A DNA stretch of 64,000 bases from Actinoallomurus bryophytorum (GTDB lineage: Bacteria; Actinomycetota; Actinomycetes; Streptosporangiales; Streptosporangiaceae), in the NCBI RefSeq assembly GCF_006716425.1, contig NZ_VFOZ01000001.1, forward strand, positions 4,340,001-4,404,000, read 5' to 3'. The notes below the pieces were generated by a model. It was not told the origin of the DNA and ran no database searches. It was given only the letters and a program-made list of their open reading frames with translations. Of this stretch, positions 34,252 through 44,041 are shown piece by piece (within the stretch, counting starts at the first letter, position 1; the number at the start of each line of letters is the position of its first letter). The position numbers and the translations under genes are program-made.

Positions 34252-34908
34252 CTACCCCTCGTCCAGAGAGCCGTCCCAGGCCCAGGCGAGGGCGCGGGGC
34301 AGGCCCCAGTGGCCGAGCGGGGTCAGCCGGCGGTGCTCGTCCAGGGCGCCGACGGCCTCCCAGACCGGGACCATCAGGCCGAAGGCGAACTCGATCGGCT
34401 CACGGTCGTCGGCCTCGTAGGAGCCCTCGATCTCCGGGCACTTGTCGGCGAGCTGGAAGAGGTCCTCCGCCCACGCGCGAGTGCCGACGCCCGCACGTGC
34501 GAGGCCGATCACCGCGCCCGCCCAGTCGCCGTGCTGCAGGGTCATCAGGGAGGTCTCCTCGTGACTCCCCAGCCCCGACTCGCCGTTCATCGACACGAGC
34601 GCGCCGGCCGCCTGGATCCACAGCGTCTCGTCGTCGGCCGGAGGCTGCTTGCCCCAGTCGGCCGCCGAGGCGAGGTGGCGGTGCGGCCACTCGGTCAGTT
34701 GGGTGCGGATGCGCTGAACCGCCTCGGCGAGCTGCTCCTCGGGGACCCGTGCCGCGACGACGTCGGGAAGCGCCTCGCGGAGCAGGTCGACCGCCGCGCG
34801 GTCGGCCTCCTGCCACTCGTTCAGGAACCCTTCGGCATCGAAGTCCATCAGGTCGTCGTAGCCTTCGACGTCGGGCTGCCGTGTGACGTTCTGATTGGTG
34901 TCACTCAC
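34252..34908 (-). CDS. Conserved hypothetical protein
   Basis: A 218-residue acidic soluble protein (VSDTNQNVTRQPDVEGYDDL...). It has no signal peptide or membrane segment. Trp-rich parts such as LTEWPHRHLASAADWGKQPP and LGHWGLPRALAWAWDG are notable, but I recognise no family. GTG at 34908 is chosen; TACAGT about 12 nt upstream could be a -10 box for a nearly leaderless transcript. It is transcribed away from the gap and towards it ends 343 bp from the nearest leftward neighbour. Confidence 0.6.
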   Translation of the reverse strand: MSDTNQNVTRQPDVEGYDDLMDFDAEGFLNEWQEADRAAVDLLREALPDVVAARVPEEQLAEAVQRIRTQLTEWPHRHLASAADWGKQPPADDETLWIQAAGALVSMNGESGLGSHEETSLMTLQHGDWAGAVIGLARAGVGTRAWAEDLFQLADKCPEIEGSYEADDREPIEFAFGLMVPVWEAVGALDEHRRLTPLGHWGLPRALAWAWDGSLDEG

Positions 34909-34965
34909 GCCTAACGACTGTAGTGGCGTTCGGGGCATGCTGCGTGCGGCCTGAACCGGCCGTTT

Positions 34966-37900
34966 TCAGGACCCGGGGCGAAGTAGCGGGAACGGGATGG
35001 TGTCGCGGATGTTGCGGCCGGTAAGGGTCATGATGAGCCGGTCGACGCCCATGCCCATGCCGCCGGCGGGCGGCATGCCGTACTCCAGGGCACGCAGGAA
35101 GTCCTGGTCAAGGTCCATCGCCTCGGGGTCGCCGCCGGCCGCGAGCAGAGACTGCGCGGTCAGGTTGCGGCGCTGGACGATCGGGTCGATCAGCTCGGAG
35201 TACGCCGTGCCGAGTTCGAGGCCGAACACGATCAGGTCCCACTTTTCGGCCAGGCACGGCGAGTCGCGGTGCGGCCGGGTCAGCGGCGAGGTGGCCGCCG
35301 GATAGTCGCGGACGAACGTCGGGGAGCGCAGCGAGGACTCCACCAGCGTCTCGAAGAGCTCCTGGGTGAGCTTTCCCTGCTCCCATTCGGGATTGTGGTT
35401 GAGCCCCACCCGGTCGGCGTGTTTCTGCAGAGTGCGCAGCGAGGTCGCAGGGGTGACCTGTTCGCCCAGAGCCTCCGAGACCGAGTCGTACACCGTGATC
35501 TCCCGCCACGGCTCCGCGAGGTCGTACTCCACGCCGTCCCGCACCACGACCGTCCCGCCCGTCCCGGCACGCGCGGACGCGAGGACGAGGTCACGGGTGA
35601 GCGTGGCCATCGTGTTGTAGTCGCCGTACGGTTCGTAGGCCTCCAGCATCGTGAACTCGGGATTGTGCCGCGGCGACACGCCCTCGTTGCGGAAGTTGCG
35701 GTTGATCTCGAAGACCTTGCCGACGCCGCCGACGAGCAGCCGCTTGAGGTAGAGCTCGGGCGCGATCCGCAGGTAGAGGTCCAGGTTGTAGGCGTTCATC
35801 CGGGTCGTGAACGGCCGGGCGGCGGCACCGCCGTGCACCGGCTGCAGCATCGGCGTCTCGACCTCGAGGTAGCCGTGCTCCCGCAGATGGTCGCGCAGAG
35901 CCGTCACGACGTCGCCGCGCAGCCGCAGCATCCGCCGCGCGTCGTCGTTGACGATGAGATCGACGTGCCGCTGGCGGACCCGTGACTCGTCGGTCAGCGA
36001 GCCCGGGAGGTAGGCCGGGAGCGGGTGCAGGCACTTGGCGGTGAGCTCCCATGAGGCCACGAGCACCGAGAGTTCACCGGTACGGGAGGTGATGACCTCG
36101 CCGCGCACGCCGACCTGGTCGCCCAGGTCGACCAGCTGTTTCCAGCGCCGCAGCGCGTCCGGCCCGACGGAGTCGGCCGCCAGCATGAGCTGGATGTCGC
36201 CGGACTCGTCGCGGAGCCGTACGAAGACCAGCTTGCCGTGCTCGCGCGCCAGCACGACCCGGCCCGCGACCGCCACGGTCTCGCCCGTGTGCGCGTCCGG
36301 CGCCAGCGCCCCGAACCGCTCGCGCACCTCGGACGCGACCGCCGTACGGTCGAAGCCGAGAGGGTACGGGTCGATGCCGGCCTCGCGCAGGCGCTCCAGC
36401 TTGTCGTGGCGGACGCGTTCCTGCTCGGTCAGGCGCCGTGCGGGCAGCCGGGCCGCCTCCGCGGACTCCTCGATCTCCTTGATCTTGGCGACGAGCGTGG
36501 GCGACGGCGACGGCGTGTCCAGCCGCGGCTTGAACAGGGTCGGGAGGAAACCCTCGGCCCGCGCGGCGGCGAGCCCGATGCGTACGAGGTCGCGGCTCTG
36601 CGGGAAGCACATGAAGCGCGGCGTCCACACCGGGTTGTACTTGGCGTTGGCCAGGAACAGCGACTCCAGCTGCCAGAACTTCGAGGCGACCGACAGCAGC
36701 CGGTACGCCAGCCGGGAGATCGGGCCGGCGCCGATCGCCGAGCCGCGTTCGAACACCGACCGGAGCATGGCGAAGTTCAGCGAAACCCGGGTGACCCCGA
36801 CGGTGGCGGCGTTCTCGGCGAGCTTGGCCACCATGAACTCGTTGAGGCCGTTCTCGGCGTCACGGTCGCGGCGCATCAGGTCGAGGGAGAGGCCCGGCCG
36901 GCCCCAGGGCACGAAGCTCAGCAGCCCCCGTCGCTCTCCCGCGCCGTCGAACGCCTCGACCATCACGCAGCGCTCGTCGGTCGGGTCGCCGAGGCGCCCC
37001 AGGGCCATCGAGAAGCCGCGCTCGGTGTGGCCGTCGCGCCAGCGGTCGGCGTCCGCGATCAGCTCGGACATCTCCTCGCGGCTGATCGCGCCGTGCCGCC
37101 GGATGCGTACGCTGTAGCCCGCGCGCTCGACCCGGCGTACGGCCTGGCGCACCTGCCGCATGTCACGGCCGTCGAGGTTGAAGTCGCGCAGGTCCAGGAT
37201 CGCCTCGTCGCCGAGCTCGAGGGCGTCGAGCCCGCAGCGGCCGAACGCCGCGGCGGCGCGCTCACTGGCGCCCAGGACGCCGGGGATCCACGCGTGTGCC
37301 CGGCACTCGGCGAGCCAGGCGCTGATGGCGGCGTCCCAGGCCTCGGGGTCGCCGAGCGGGTCGCCGCTGGCCAGGCTGACCGAGCCCTCGACCCGGTACG
37401 CGATGCCGCCCCGCCCGTTCGGGGAGAGGATGACGTCCTTGTCGCGGCGGAGCGCGAAGTAGCCGAGGGAGTCGCGGTCGCCCCATTCGGCCAGGAAGGC
37501 GCGCGCGGGCAGCTCCTCGTCGGGGGTGAGCACGGCGAGCCGCTGCCCCGGGCGGAAGAGCGCCCACACGGTGGTCACGAGCAGTCCGCTGCCGAGGATG
37601 CCGAGGATGCCGTCGACCCAGATCGGCACGTTGACCTGGAGGTCCCAGCCGTTGTCGCCCGCGCCCAGGAGGGTCTGCAGCCCGGCGTAGACCAGATGGG
37701 TCCAGGCGGGACCGCGAGGGTCGCGGTCGGTCAGGAAGACGAGGGTGGTGCCGATGACACCGCCGACGACCACGAGCACGGAGGCGACCACGAGCGCGAG
37801 CCGCCGGTTGGCGCGGTCCGGCAGCGCATAGAACTCCTTGCGCGCGGCGACCAGCAGCGCGACGACGAGACCGAAGGCACCCGCCGTGATCAGCTCGCCC

Positions 37901-38235
37901 CAGCCACCCCAGTCCGACAGCCCGGCCAGGGCCCAGACCGCGAAGAACAGCAGGAACAGGACGACGCTGATCCGCCACGCGGCACGCTTGCGGCGGCGGA
38001 CGCCGACCGAGACCAGGATCAGGAGCAGGCCGTACGGCAGGCTCGGGTACCAGCCGAAGTAGTTGATGGAGCGCAGCACCCAGACGTTGAACATCCACTC
38101 GATCAGGCCGTAGGAGAGCCAGGCCAGGACGGAGAGGACACCGGAGATCCGGAGGTACCAGAAGAGGACGGCCGGCACGGCTTCGATCGCCCGCCGGGTC
38201 ACCGACCCGCCCGCATCCGTCACCTTCGTCGCCAT
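34966..38235 (-). CDS. lysX: Bifunctional lysylphosphatidylglycerol synthetase / lysine-tRNA ligase
   Basis: A 1089-residue LysX. The N-terminal part has about six to seven membrane helices (residues 20-240). A DUF2156/GNAT-like lysyl transfer domain follows (about 290-580, [14 protein letters not shown]). The C-terminal class II LysRS has an OB fold (about 645-735), motif 2 [20 protein letters not shown] and motif 3 [11 protein letters not shown]. It charges lysine to tRNA and transfers it to phosphatidylglycerol, making the membrane less negative. ATG at 38235 has AGGAG 5-6 nt upstream; ATG at 38259 lacks an SD. It is divergent from two kinase genes. Confidence 0.94.
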   Translation of the reverse strand: MATKVTDAGGSVTRRAIEAVPAVLFWYLRISGVLSVLAWLSYGLIEWMFNVWVLRSINYFGWYPSLPYGLLLILVSVGVRRRKRAAWRISVVLFLLFFAVWALAGLSDWGGWGELITAGAFGLVVALLVAARKEFYALPDRANRRLALVVASVLVVVGGVIGTTLVFLTDRDPRGPAWTHLVYAGLQTLLGAGDNGWDLQVNVPIWVDGILGILGSGLLVTTVWALFRPGQRLAVLTPDEELPARAFLAEWGDRDSLGYFALRRDKDVILSPNGRGGIAYRVEGSVSLASGDPLGDPEAWDAAISAWLAECRAHAWIPGVLGASERAAAAFGRCGLDALELGDEAILDLRDFNLDGRDMRQVRQAVRRVERAGYSVRIRRHGAISREEMSELIADADRWRDGHTERGFSMALGRLGDPTDERCVMVEAFDGAGERRGLLSFVPWGRPGLSLDLMRRDRDAENGLNEFMVAKLAENAATVGVTRVSLNFAMLRSVFERGSAIGAGPISRLAYRLLSVASKFWQLESLFLANAKYNPVWTPRFMCFPQSRDLVRIGLAAARAEGFLPTLFKPRLDTPSPSPTLVAKIKEIEESAEAARLPARRLTEQERVRHDKLERLREAGIDPYPLGFDRTAVASEVRERFGALAPDAHTGETVAVAGRVVLAREHGKLVFVRLRDESGDIQLMLAADSVGPDALRRWKQLVDLGDQVGVRGEVITSRTGELSVLVASWELTAKCLHPLPAYLPGSLTDESRVRQRHVDLIVNDDARRMLRLRGDVVTALRDHLREHGYLEVETPMLQPVHGGAAARPFTTRMNAYNLDLYLRIAPELYLKRLLVGGVGKVFEINRNFRNEGVSPRHNPEFTMLEAYEPYGDYNTMATLTRDLVLASARAGTGGTVVVRDGVEYDLAEPWREITVYDSVSEALGEQVTPATSLRTLQKHADRVGLNHNPEWEQGKLTQELFETLVESSLRSPTFVRDYPAATSPLTRPHRDSPCLAEKWDLIVFGLELGTAYSELIDPIVQRRNLTAQSLLAAGGDPEAMDLDQDFLRALEYGMPPAGGMGMGVDRLIMTLTGRNIRDTIPFPLLRPGS

Positions 38236-38334
38236 GTCGCTCCTGAGATCGTGCGCCATATTCTTTCTTTGTACCGGTGATTGGGTGTGCGTCAGGCCAA
38301 CGAAAGGCCTCGCGGTGGGTATCGTGGGCGAACT

Positions 38335-39396
38335 ATGCCGGAAAACCCCCTTCTTGCGCAGCGCTATCGCCTGCTCACCGAGGTAGGCCGCGGCGGTATG
38401 GGCACCGTCTGGCATGCCCGTGACGAGGTCCTCGGCCGTGACGTCGCGGTCAAGGAAGTGATCTTGCCGCACGGCTTCTCCGACGAGGAGCGCGAGATCC
38501 AGCACAAGCGGACCTTTCGTGAGGCGAGGACCGCCGCGCGGCTGAGCCACCCAGGCGTCGTCACCGTCTATGACGTCGTCGAGGAGGACGGCCGCCCCTG
38601 GATCGTCATGGAGCTCATCCGCGCCAAGTCGCTGCATGAGCAGATCAAGAAGGACGGCGTGCTCGATCCGCGAACGGTCGCCGACATCGGGCGGCAGATG
38701 GCGGGCGCCCTGCGTGTCGCGCACGAGGCGGGCATCCTGCACCGTGACGTCAAGCCGAGCAACGTCCTGGTCAGCGGCTCACGCGCCGTGCTCACCGACT
38801 TCGGCATCGCACGTGCGCAGAGCGACGCGACCCTCACCCAGACGGGCATGCTCATCGGCTCGCCGGCCTACATCGCACCCGAACGGGCGCGCGGACGGGT
38901 CGCCGTACCCGCCTCCGACATGTGGTCGCTGGGCGTGACGATGTACGCCGCGGTGGAGGGCAAGTCGCCGTTCGAGCGTCCGGACGCGATGGCGAGCCTG
39001 GTCGCCGTGCTCACCGACGAACCCGCGTCCGCGCCCAACGCCGGGCCGCTGCGGCCGGTCATCGAGGGCCTGCTGCGCAAGGATCCCGCCGAGCGCCTGA
39101 CCGTCGACGAGGTCGCCTCGATGCTGGACCGCATCCTGGCGGGCGGCGCGGACGAGCCGGTCGACGACGCACTGGACGGGGCGACGAGGCGGCTGCCCTC
39201 CAGTGTCGTCACCGCGGTGGACGATCCCGGTCAGGGGCATGTCGCGGAGCCCCTCGCCGACGCGCTGACTCAGGTGACCACACCGGACGACACGGACGGG
39301 GCGGAGTCGGCGGGTTATCCGATCCGCTCGATCGTTATCGTCGCCGTAGTGCTGCTCGTCCTTTTCGCTGTGTTCGTTTTCGCGACATTTAGCTGA
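38335..39396 (+). CDS. Tail-anchored Ser/Thr protein kinase
   Basis: A 353-residue PknB-like kinase. The kinase domain (10-270) has GRGGMGTVWHA, VAVKEVIL, LHRDVKPSN and LTDFGIA, and the activation loop TLTQTGMLIGSPAYIAPER carries likely autophosphorylation Thr residues. A juxtamembrane tail ends in one C-terminal helix (about 330-350), with nothing outside, so it has no external sensor. It is 54 bp upstream of a paralogous kinase and divergent from lysX. Confidence 0.93.
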   Translation: MPENPLLAQRYRLLTEVGRGGMGTVWHARDEVLGRDVAVKEVILPHGFSDEEREIQHKRTFREARTAARLSHPGVVTVYDVVEEDGRPWIVMELIRAKSLHEQIKKDGVLDPRTVADIGRQMAGALRVAHEAGILHRDVKPSNVLVSGSRAVLTDFGIARAQSDATLTQTGMLIGSPAYIAPERARGRVAVPASDMWSLGVTMYAAVEGKSPFERPDAMASLVAVLTDEPASAPNAGPLRPVIEGLLRKDPAERLTVDEVASMLDRILAGGADEPVDDALDGATRRLPSSVVTAVDDPGQGHVAEPLADALTQVTTPDDTDGAESAGYPIRSIVIVAVVLLVLFAVFVFATFS

Positions 39397-39450
39397 ATTA
39401 CTCGGCTAACACCACCGATCCGTCACCGGCGGTCGGTATGGTCCTCAGCT

Positions 39451-41091
39451 ATGCCGTTCGGGGAGGGATCGGTGCTCGGACGTCGCTACCGCCTGCTGAG
39501 TCAGGTGGGTCGCGGCGGCATGGGCAGGGTCTGGCAAGCACACGATGATCTGCTGCACCGCGATGTCGCGGTGAAGGAGGTCATCTTTCCGCCGGGGTTG
39601 ACCGACTCCGATCGCGAGGTGCTCTACGAGCGCACCCTGCGTGAGGCCCGGTCGGCCGCACGGCTGTCCCATCCGGGCATCGTGACCGTCCACGACGTCG
39701 TCGAGGAGGACGGACGGCCCTGGATCGTCATGGAGTACGTCCGCGCGCGGTCGCTGCAGGAGATCCTCGACAGCGACGGCAGGCTGCCGGCCGCTCGGGT
39801 CGCCGACATCGGCGTCCAGATGCTCGCGGCACTGCGGGTGGCGCACGCGGCCGGTGTCCTGCACCGCGACGTCAAGCCCGCCAACGTCCTGCTGGACATG
39901 CGCGGGCGCGAGGGCGGGGACGCGCGGGTCGTGATCACCGACTTCGGCATCGCGCGGATGGACGGCGACGCCACCCTCACCCAGACCGGGGTGGTGCTGG
40001 GCTCACCCGCGTTCATCGCCCCGGAGCGGGCACGCGGCGAGCTGGCGAGTCCCGCCTCCGACCTGTGGGCGCTCGGCGCGACGCTGTACGCGGCGTGTGA
40101 GGGGCGCAGCCCGCACGACCGCGTCGAGGCCATGGCCGCGCTCACCGCGGTCCTGCACGAGGAGCCCGCCCCGCCGCGCAACGCCGGGCCGATCGCCTCG
40201 GTGCTGATGGGCCTGCTGGTCAAGGACCCGGCCCAGCGCATGACGGCCGACGAGGCGAACAGAGATCTCGCCCGCGCCGCACGCGGAGAGCTCACCGAGA
40301 CCAACGGCATCGCCGAGACCTGGCGCGACATACCGGACACCCCACGGGCCGCAGGCCCGTGGACGGCCGAGTTCGGAGGCCGCGGACCCGCTACCGACGA
40401 GACCGTGCAGGAGCTCAACGGGTCCGTCCCGGGACCGGACCCGGCCCCGGCACGGCAGGACGCCACGACGAGCCGGAGGCCGAGGGTGATCCTGCTGATC
40501 GTCCTGGTCTTCCTGCTCGTGGTCGCCGCGTGTGCGGTGGTGCTCCTGACGCGCCATTCCGCCGACGGCGCTTCGGGCTCCACGTCGCCCACGCCCACGC
40601 CCACCACGCCCCTCACTCCCCGGTCGACGCCCAGCGCCCGCGTCCCGGCCGGCTACCAGCGCTCCCCGGGTCCGGGCGGGGCGTCGTTGCTCGTACCCAC
40701 CGGCTGGACCCGGCAGGTTCGGAAGAACTCCGTGCTGTGGACGCAGCCCTCGACGGGGGCACAGATCCAGCTGGACACGACTCCCTGGGACTACGCCGAC
40801 CCCGTGGCGCACTGGAGGGAGTTCGAGCGCCAGGTCAGGGCCAGGAACCTCCCGCCCGGCTTCCGCGAGGTGCGCCTGAGCGACCGCTTCACCGCGCCCG
40901 GTGGCTGGCCGGCGTCCGACCTGGCGTTCACCTACCTGACCAAGGACCACGGCATCATGACGGCCACCGACCGCGGCCTCACCGCGAACGGCCGCCAGTA
41001 CGCGATCTTCGTCGCCTACCCGGGGGGCAAGAACCGCTACCCCCCCGATCTCGCGGACCGGGTCATCGGTTCGTTCCAGCCGCCGGCCTAG
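39451..41091 (+). CDS. Membrane Ser/Thr protein kinase with extracellular domain
   Basis: A 546-residue kinase closely similar to its upstream neighbour in the kinase domain (RPWIVMEYVRARSLQE, LHRDVKPANVL, ITDFGIA, TLTQTGVVLGSPAFIAPER), showing tandem duplication. A linker rich in Pro/Thr, one membrane helix (about 346-366) and an extracellular domain of about 160 residues follow (GYQRSPGPGGASLLVPTGWT...), similar in style to the end of the kinase at 10555. The external domain probably senses a signal. Confidence 0.93.
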   Translation: MPFGEGSVLGRRYRLLSQVGRGGMGRVWQAHDDLLHRDVAVKEVIFPPGLTDSDREVLYERTLREARSAARLSHPGIVTVHDVVEEDGRPWIVMEYVRARSLQEILDSDGRLPAARVADIGVQMLAALRVAHAAGVLHRDVKPANVLLDMRGREGGDARVVITDFGIARMDGDATLTQTGVVLGSPAFIAPERARGELASPASDLWALGATLYAACEGRSPHDRVEAMAALTAVLHEEPAPPRNAGPIASVLMGLLVKDPAQRMTADEANRDLARAARGELTETNGIAETWRDIPDTPRAAGPWTAEFGGRGPATDETVQELNGSVPGPDPAPARQDATTSRRPRVILLIVLVFLLVVAACAVVLLTRHSADGASGSTSPTPTPTTPLTPRSTPSARVPAGYQRSPGPGGASLLVPTGWTRQVRKNSVLWTQPSTGAQIQLDTTPWDYADPVAHWREFERQVRARNLPPGFREVRLSDRFTAPGGWPASDLAFTYLTKDHGIMTATDRGLTANGRQYAIFVAYPGGKNRYPPDLADRVIGSFQPPA

Positions 41092-41244
41092 GCCACCCGA
41101 GTTCGCACGGAAAGTAATCATGTGGCGGCTCTCTCGGGGCCCGGCCGATACGTTTTCCTCGCAATGTGTAATCGCGCGACTGCTCTCTGTCACGATGGGG
41201 CGGAAGAGGTCGAGCGAGCGGCACAACTCGCGAAGGGAGCTCCC

Positions 41245-42348
41245 GTGCATCCGATCGTGCGGGCGGCCTACCCGGCGGACCGGACCGCGGTCGCGCAGGC
41301 TCGCCGGTTCGTCCGGGAGACGCTCATCGGGTGGGGCGCCGACGCCGCGATAGACGACGCGGTCCTGCTGACGAGTGAGCTGGCGACCAACGCCGTCATC
41401 CACGCGCGCACCCCGTTCGAGGTCATCTGCCGCACCGCCGGCACGTCGGTGCAGGTCGAGGTGGTCGACGGCGACTCCACCCGGGTGCTCCCGGCCCCCG
41501 GCGACGGCGACGACCCCGACCGCATCAGCGGCCGGGGGCTGCTCATGCCCGTGATGCTCGCCGCCGAGTGGGGCGTGTCGTACGCCGCGGCCTCCAAGAC
41601 GGTCTGGTTCCGGCTGTGCACCGACGCCGCGCCGGTGCCCGCCCCGCCGCAGCCGTACGCGACACCGGACATCCCCGGCGTCGAGTACGGCCTCGTGCAC
41701 CGGCCCGCCGGCGAGGCGTACGACGGGGACCTCTACGACGTCTTCGAGGCGGCACCGGGCCGCTGGCGCTTCGCGATCGGCGACGTGAGCGGCACCGGCC
41801 CCGAGGCGGCCACGGTCGCCGGCCTGGCCCGGCACGGCCTGCGCCTCCTGGCCGCGGAGGGACATGGCGTGGCCGACGTCATCACCCGGCTCAACCGGGC
41901 GGTCGTCCGCGAGGGCGCGCACGGGCGGCTGATGACGCTGCTCCACGGCGAGCTCGTCCACCGGCCGGGAGCGGGCATACGCCTCGCCCTGGTGTCGGCG
42001 GGCCACCCGCCGCCGCTGCGGCTGACCCTGTCGGGCGAGGTCACCTCCGTGTCCGGGACCCAGTCCTCGCTCGGCGCGGTGCGCGACACAAGGTTCGAGG
42101 AGGAGACCGTCGACCTAGACCCGGGCGACGTGCTCCTGTGCGTCACCGGCCGGGCGGTCGACGGGATCGCTCCGGGCGCCATCGGCCGGCCGTCGGCCCG
42201 CCACGCCGGCGCGGGCGCGGACGGCCTGGCCCGGCTGCTCGCCGACTGGACCGACCTCACCGCCAAGGCGGTGGCCGACCACCTGCGCCGGTCGGCCGTC
42301 GAGGCCGGCGAGGTGGCCGTCCTCATGCTGCGCGTGGGCGCGGGTTAG
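41245..42348 (+). CDS. RsbW-like ATPase fused to SpoIIE-type phosphatase domain (degenerate)
   Basis: A 367-residue protein. The N-terminal HATPase_c_2 domain (about 5-135) has ELATNAVIHA and GRGLLMPVM. The C-terminal SpoIIE/PP2C domain (about 150-365) has DGDLYDVFEAAPGRWRF, IGDVSGTGPEAATVAG and LVSAGHPPPLRL. Two metal-site motifs are altered: the usual TDG region reads CVTGRAVDG, and the final DD region reads GEVAVL. So phosphatase activity is uncertain. Proteins of this kind regulate anti-sigma/anti-anti-sigma switches. GTG at 41245 has AAGGGAG upstream. It follows two kinase genes, in the same direction. Confidence 0.8.
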   Translation: MHPIVRAAYPADRTAVAQARRFVRETLIGWGADAAIDDAVLLTSELATNAVIHARTPFEVICRTAGTSVQVEVVDGDSTRVLPAPGDGDDPDRISGRGLLMPVMLAAEWGVSYAAASKTVWFRLCTDAAPVPAPPQPYATPDIPGVEYGLVHRPAGEAYDGDLYDVFEAAPGRWRFAIGDVSGTGPEAATVAGLARHGLRLLAAEGHGVADVITRLNRAVVREGAHGRLMTLLHGELVHRPGAGIRLALVSAGHPPPLRLTLSGEVTSVSGTQSSLGAVRDTRFEEETVDLDPGDVLLCVTGRAVDGIAPGAIGRPSARHAGAGADGLARLLADWTDLTAKAVADHLRRSAVEAGEVAVLMLRVGAG

Positions 42349-43310
42349 CCCGTGGCCGTGGCCGCGGCGAAGTCCGTCAGCGCGGCGTTCACCTCCGCGG
42401 GGCGTTCCTGCTGGAGCCAGTGCCCGGCGCCCGGAATGAGCTCGAACCCGCGAAGATCACGGATGTGCGCCCGCATCGACCCCCTGAGCCGCCTGAGGTC
42501 GAACGCGGCGATCACCGGGTCCAGGTCGCCGGCGAGCAGCAGGGCGGGCATGGTGATCGGCGCGCCGTCCCACGCGGCGGTCAGGGCCCAGTTCCGGTCG
42601 AGGTTGCGATACCAGTTGAGCGGGCCCGTGAAGCCCCCTGCGGAGTACTCACGCACGTAGGTGGCGATGTCATCCTCTGTCAGCCAGGCGGGCAACCGCC
42701 CGGGCCGGGGCCACGACTCCACCAGGCGCCCGCCCTCCGGGACGAGCATCGGCCAGACCCGCGGGCTGTCTCCGGACAGGCCGTACAGGGCGCGCCGGAA
42801 CGTCTCGTCGAGGTCGGCCCCGAGCTCGGCCTCGGCGACCCCCGGCCGCTGGAAGTAGACCTGGTAGTGGGCATCGCCGTAGGCGGCGCGCAGCGCGGCC
42901 ATCGGCGGCCTCGACCCCCGCGGCATGTAGGGCACGCTCAGCGCCGCGACGCCGCGCACCCGTTCCGGTCGCAACAACGCGGTCTGCCAGGCGACGATGG
43001 CGCCCCAGTCGTGTCCGACGACGGTGGCCGTTCGTTCGCCTAGAGCATCGATCAGCGCCACCACGTCACCGACCAGATGCAGGATCGTGTAGTCCTCGGT
43101 CGCGGCGGGCCGGTCCGTACCGGCGTAGCCGCGCTGGTCCGGCGCCACGGCGTGGAAGCCGGCCTCGGCGAGCGCGGTCAGCTGCGAACGCCAGGAGTAG
43201 GCGGATTCGGGAAAGCCGTGCAGCAGGAGCACCAGCGGGCCCGTACCGGCCTCGGCGAGGTGCATCCGCAGCCCGTTGACCTCAAGGTGACGTCGTGTGA
43301 TCCCGGTCAT
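42345..43310 (-). CDS. Alpha/beta hydrolase, epoxide hydrolase-like
   Basis: A 321-residue epoxide hydrolase/haloalkane dehalogenase-type protein. It has the oxyanion motif HGFPESAYSWR, the nucleophile in VVGHDWGAIVAW (Asp), cap-domain Tyr candidates (YQVYFQRPG, NWYRNLDRN) and a late His in PGAGHWLQQERP. The Asp nucleophile fits epoxide hydrolysis. ATG at 43310 fits family starts; ATG at 43355 would add 15 residues. It overlaps the convergent phosphatase-like gene by 4 nt. Confidence 0.87.
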   Translation of the reverse strand: MTGITRRHLEVNGLRMHLAEAGTGPLVLLLHGFPESAYSWRSQLTALAEAGFHAVAPDQRGYAGTDRPAATEDYTILHLVGDVVALIDALGERTATVVGHDWGAIVAWQTALLRPERVRGVAALSVPYMPRGSRPPMAALRAAYGDAHYQVYFQRPGVAEAELGADLDETFRRALYGLSGDSPRVWPMLVPEGGRLVESWPRPGRLPAWLTEDDIATYVREYSAGGFTGPLNWYRNLDRNWALTAAWDGAPITMPALLLAGDLDPVIAAFDLRRLRGSMRAHIRDLRGFELIPGAGHWLQQERPAEVNAALTDFAAATATG

Positions 43311-43372
43311 GCTGGGCCCCGTTCTCCAGGCGTCCCCGAGGACGTGGTCGGCCATGCCCAGGCAGTATCTCC

Positions 43373-44041
43373 CTAGTCGAGCCAGCCGGGCTTGACGAGA
43401 CCGGTCTCATAGGCGATGACGACGAGCTGGGCGCGATCGCGGGCGTGCAGTTTGACCATGGCGCGGCTCACGTGCGTCTTGGCCGTCGCCGGGCTGACCA
43501 CCAGGCGGGCGGCGATCTCGTCGTTCGACAGGCCCTCGGCCGCCAGGGCCATGACCTCGCGTTCGCGATCGGTGAGGGCGGTCAGCTCGACGCCGGCCCT
43601 CGGCTTCTTCGCCTTGGCGGCGAACTCCGCGATCAACCGGCGGGTCACGCTCGGGGACAGCAGGGCGTCGCCGCTGGCGACCTCGCGGACCCCGCGTACG
43701 AGGTCGGCGGGCTCCGTGTCCTTGACGAGGAAGCCGCTGGCGCCGCCGCGCAGCGCCTCGAAGACGTATTCGTCCAGCTCGAACGTGGTCAGAATGATGA
43801 TCTTCGTGCCGGTGAGCCGGTCATCGCCGACGATCTGCCGGGCCGCGGCCAGGCCGTCCATCACCGGCATGCGGATGTCCATCAGGACGATGTCGGGGCG
43901 ATGCCGCCGGGCGAGCATCACGGCCTGCTGTCCGTCGGCGGCCTCGCCGACCACATCGATGTCCGGCTGGGCGTCCAGCAGCGCACGAAAGCCGGCACGT
44001 ACGAGTGCCTGGTCGTCGGCGAGGAGTACACGGATCTTCAT
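43373..44041 (-). CDS. NarL/LuxR-type response regulator
   Basis: A 222-residue regulator. The receiver domain (1-120) has acidic pair DD at 9-10, phosphoacceptor Asp in IVLMDIRMP and Lys in LVKDTEP. The LuxR HTH is LTDREREVMALAAEGLSNDE (about 155-215). It is coupled to the histidine kinase by an ATGA overlap, so the two form one system. A likely binding site is the repeat at 45337-45370 upstream of the kinase. Confidence 0.93.
   Translation of the reverse strand: MKIRVLLADDQALVRAGFRALLDAQPDIDVVGEAADGQQAVMLARRHRPDIVLMDIRMPVMDGLAAARQIVGDDRLTGTKIIILTTFELDEYVFEALRGGASGFLVKDTEPADLVRGVREVASGDALLSPSVTRRLIAEFAAKAKKPRAGVELTALTDREREVMALAAEGLSNDEIAARLVVSPATAKTHVSRAMVKLHARDRAQLVVIAYETGLVKPGWLD

Noticed and set aside
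34966-38742. Longer LysX start reaching into the kinase gene
   Set aside because: The extension is antisense to a kinase coding region. AGGAG before ATG 38235 gives the better start.
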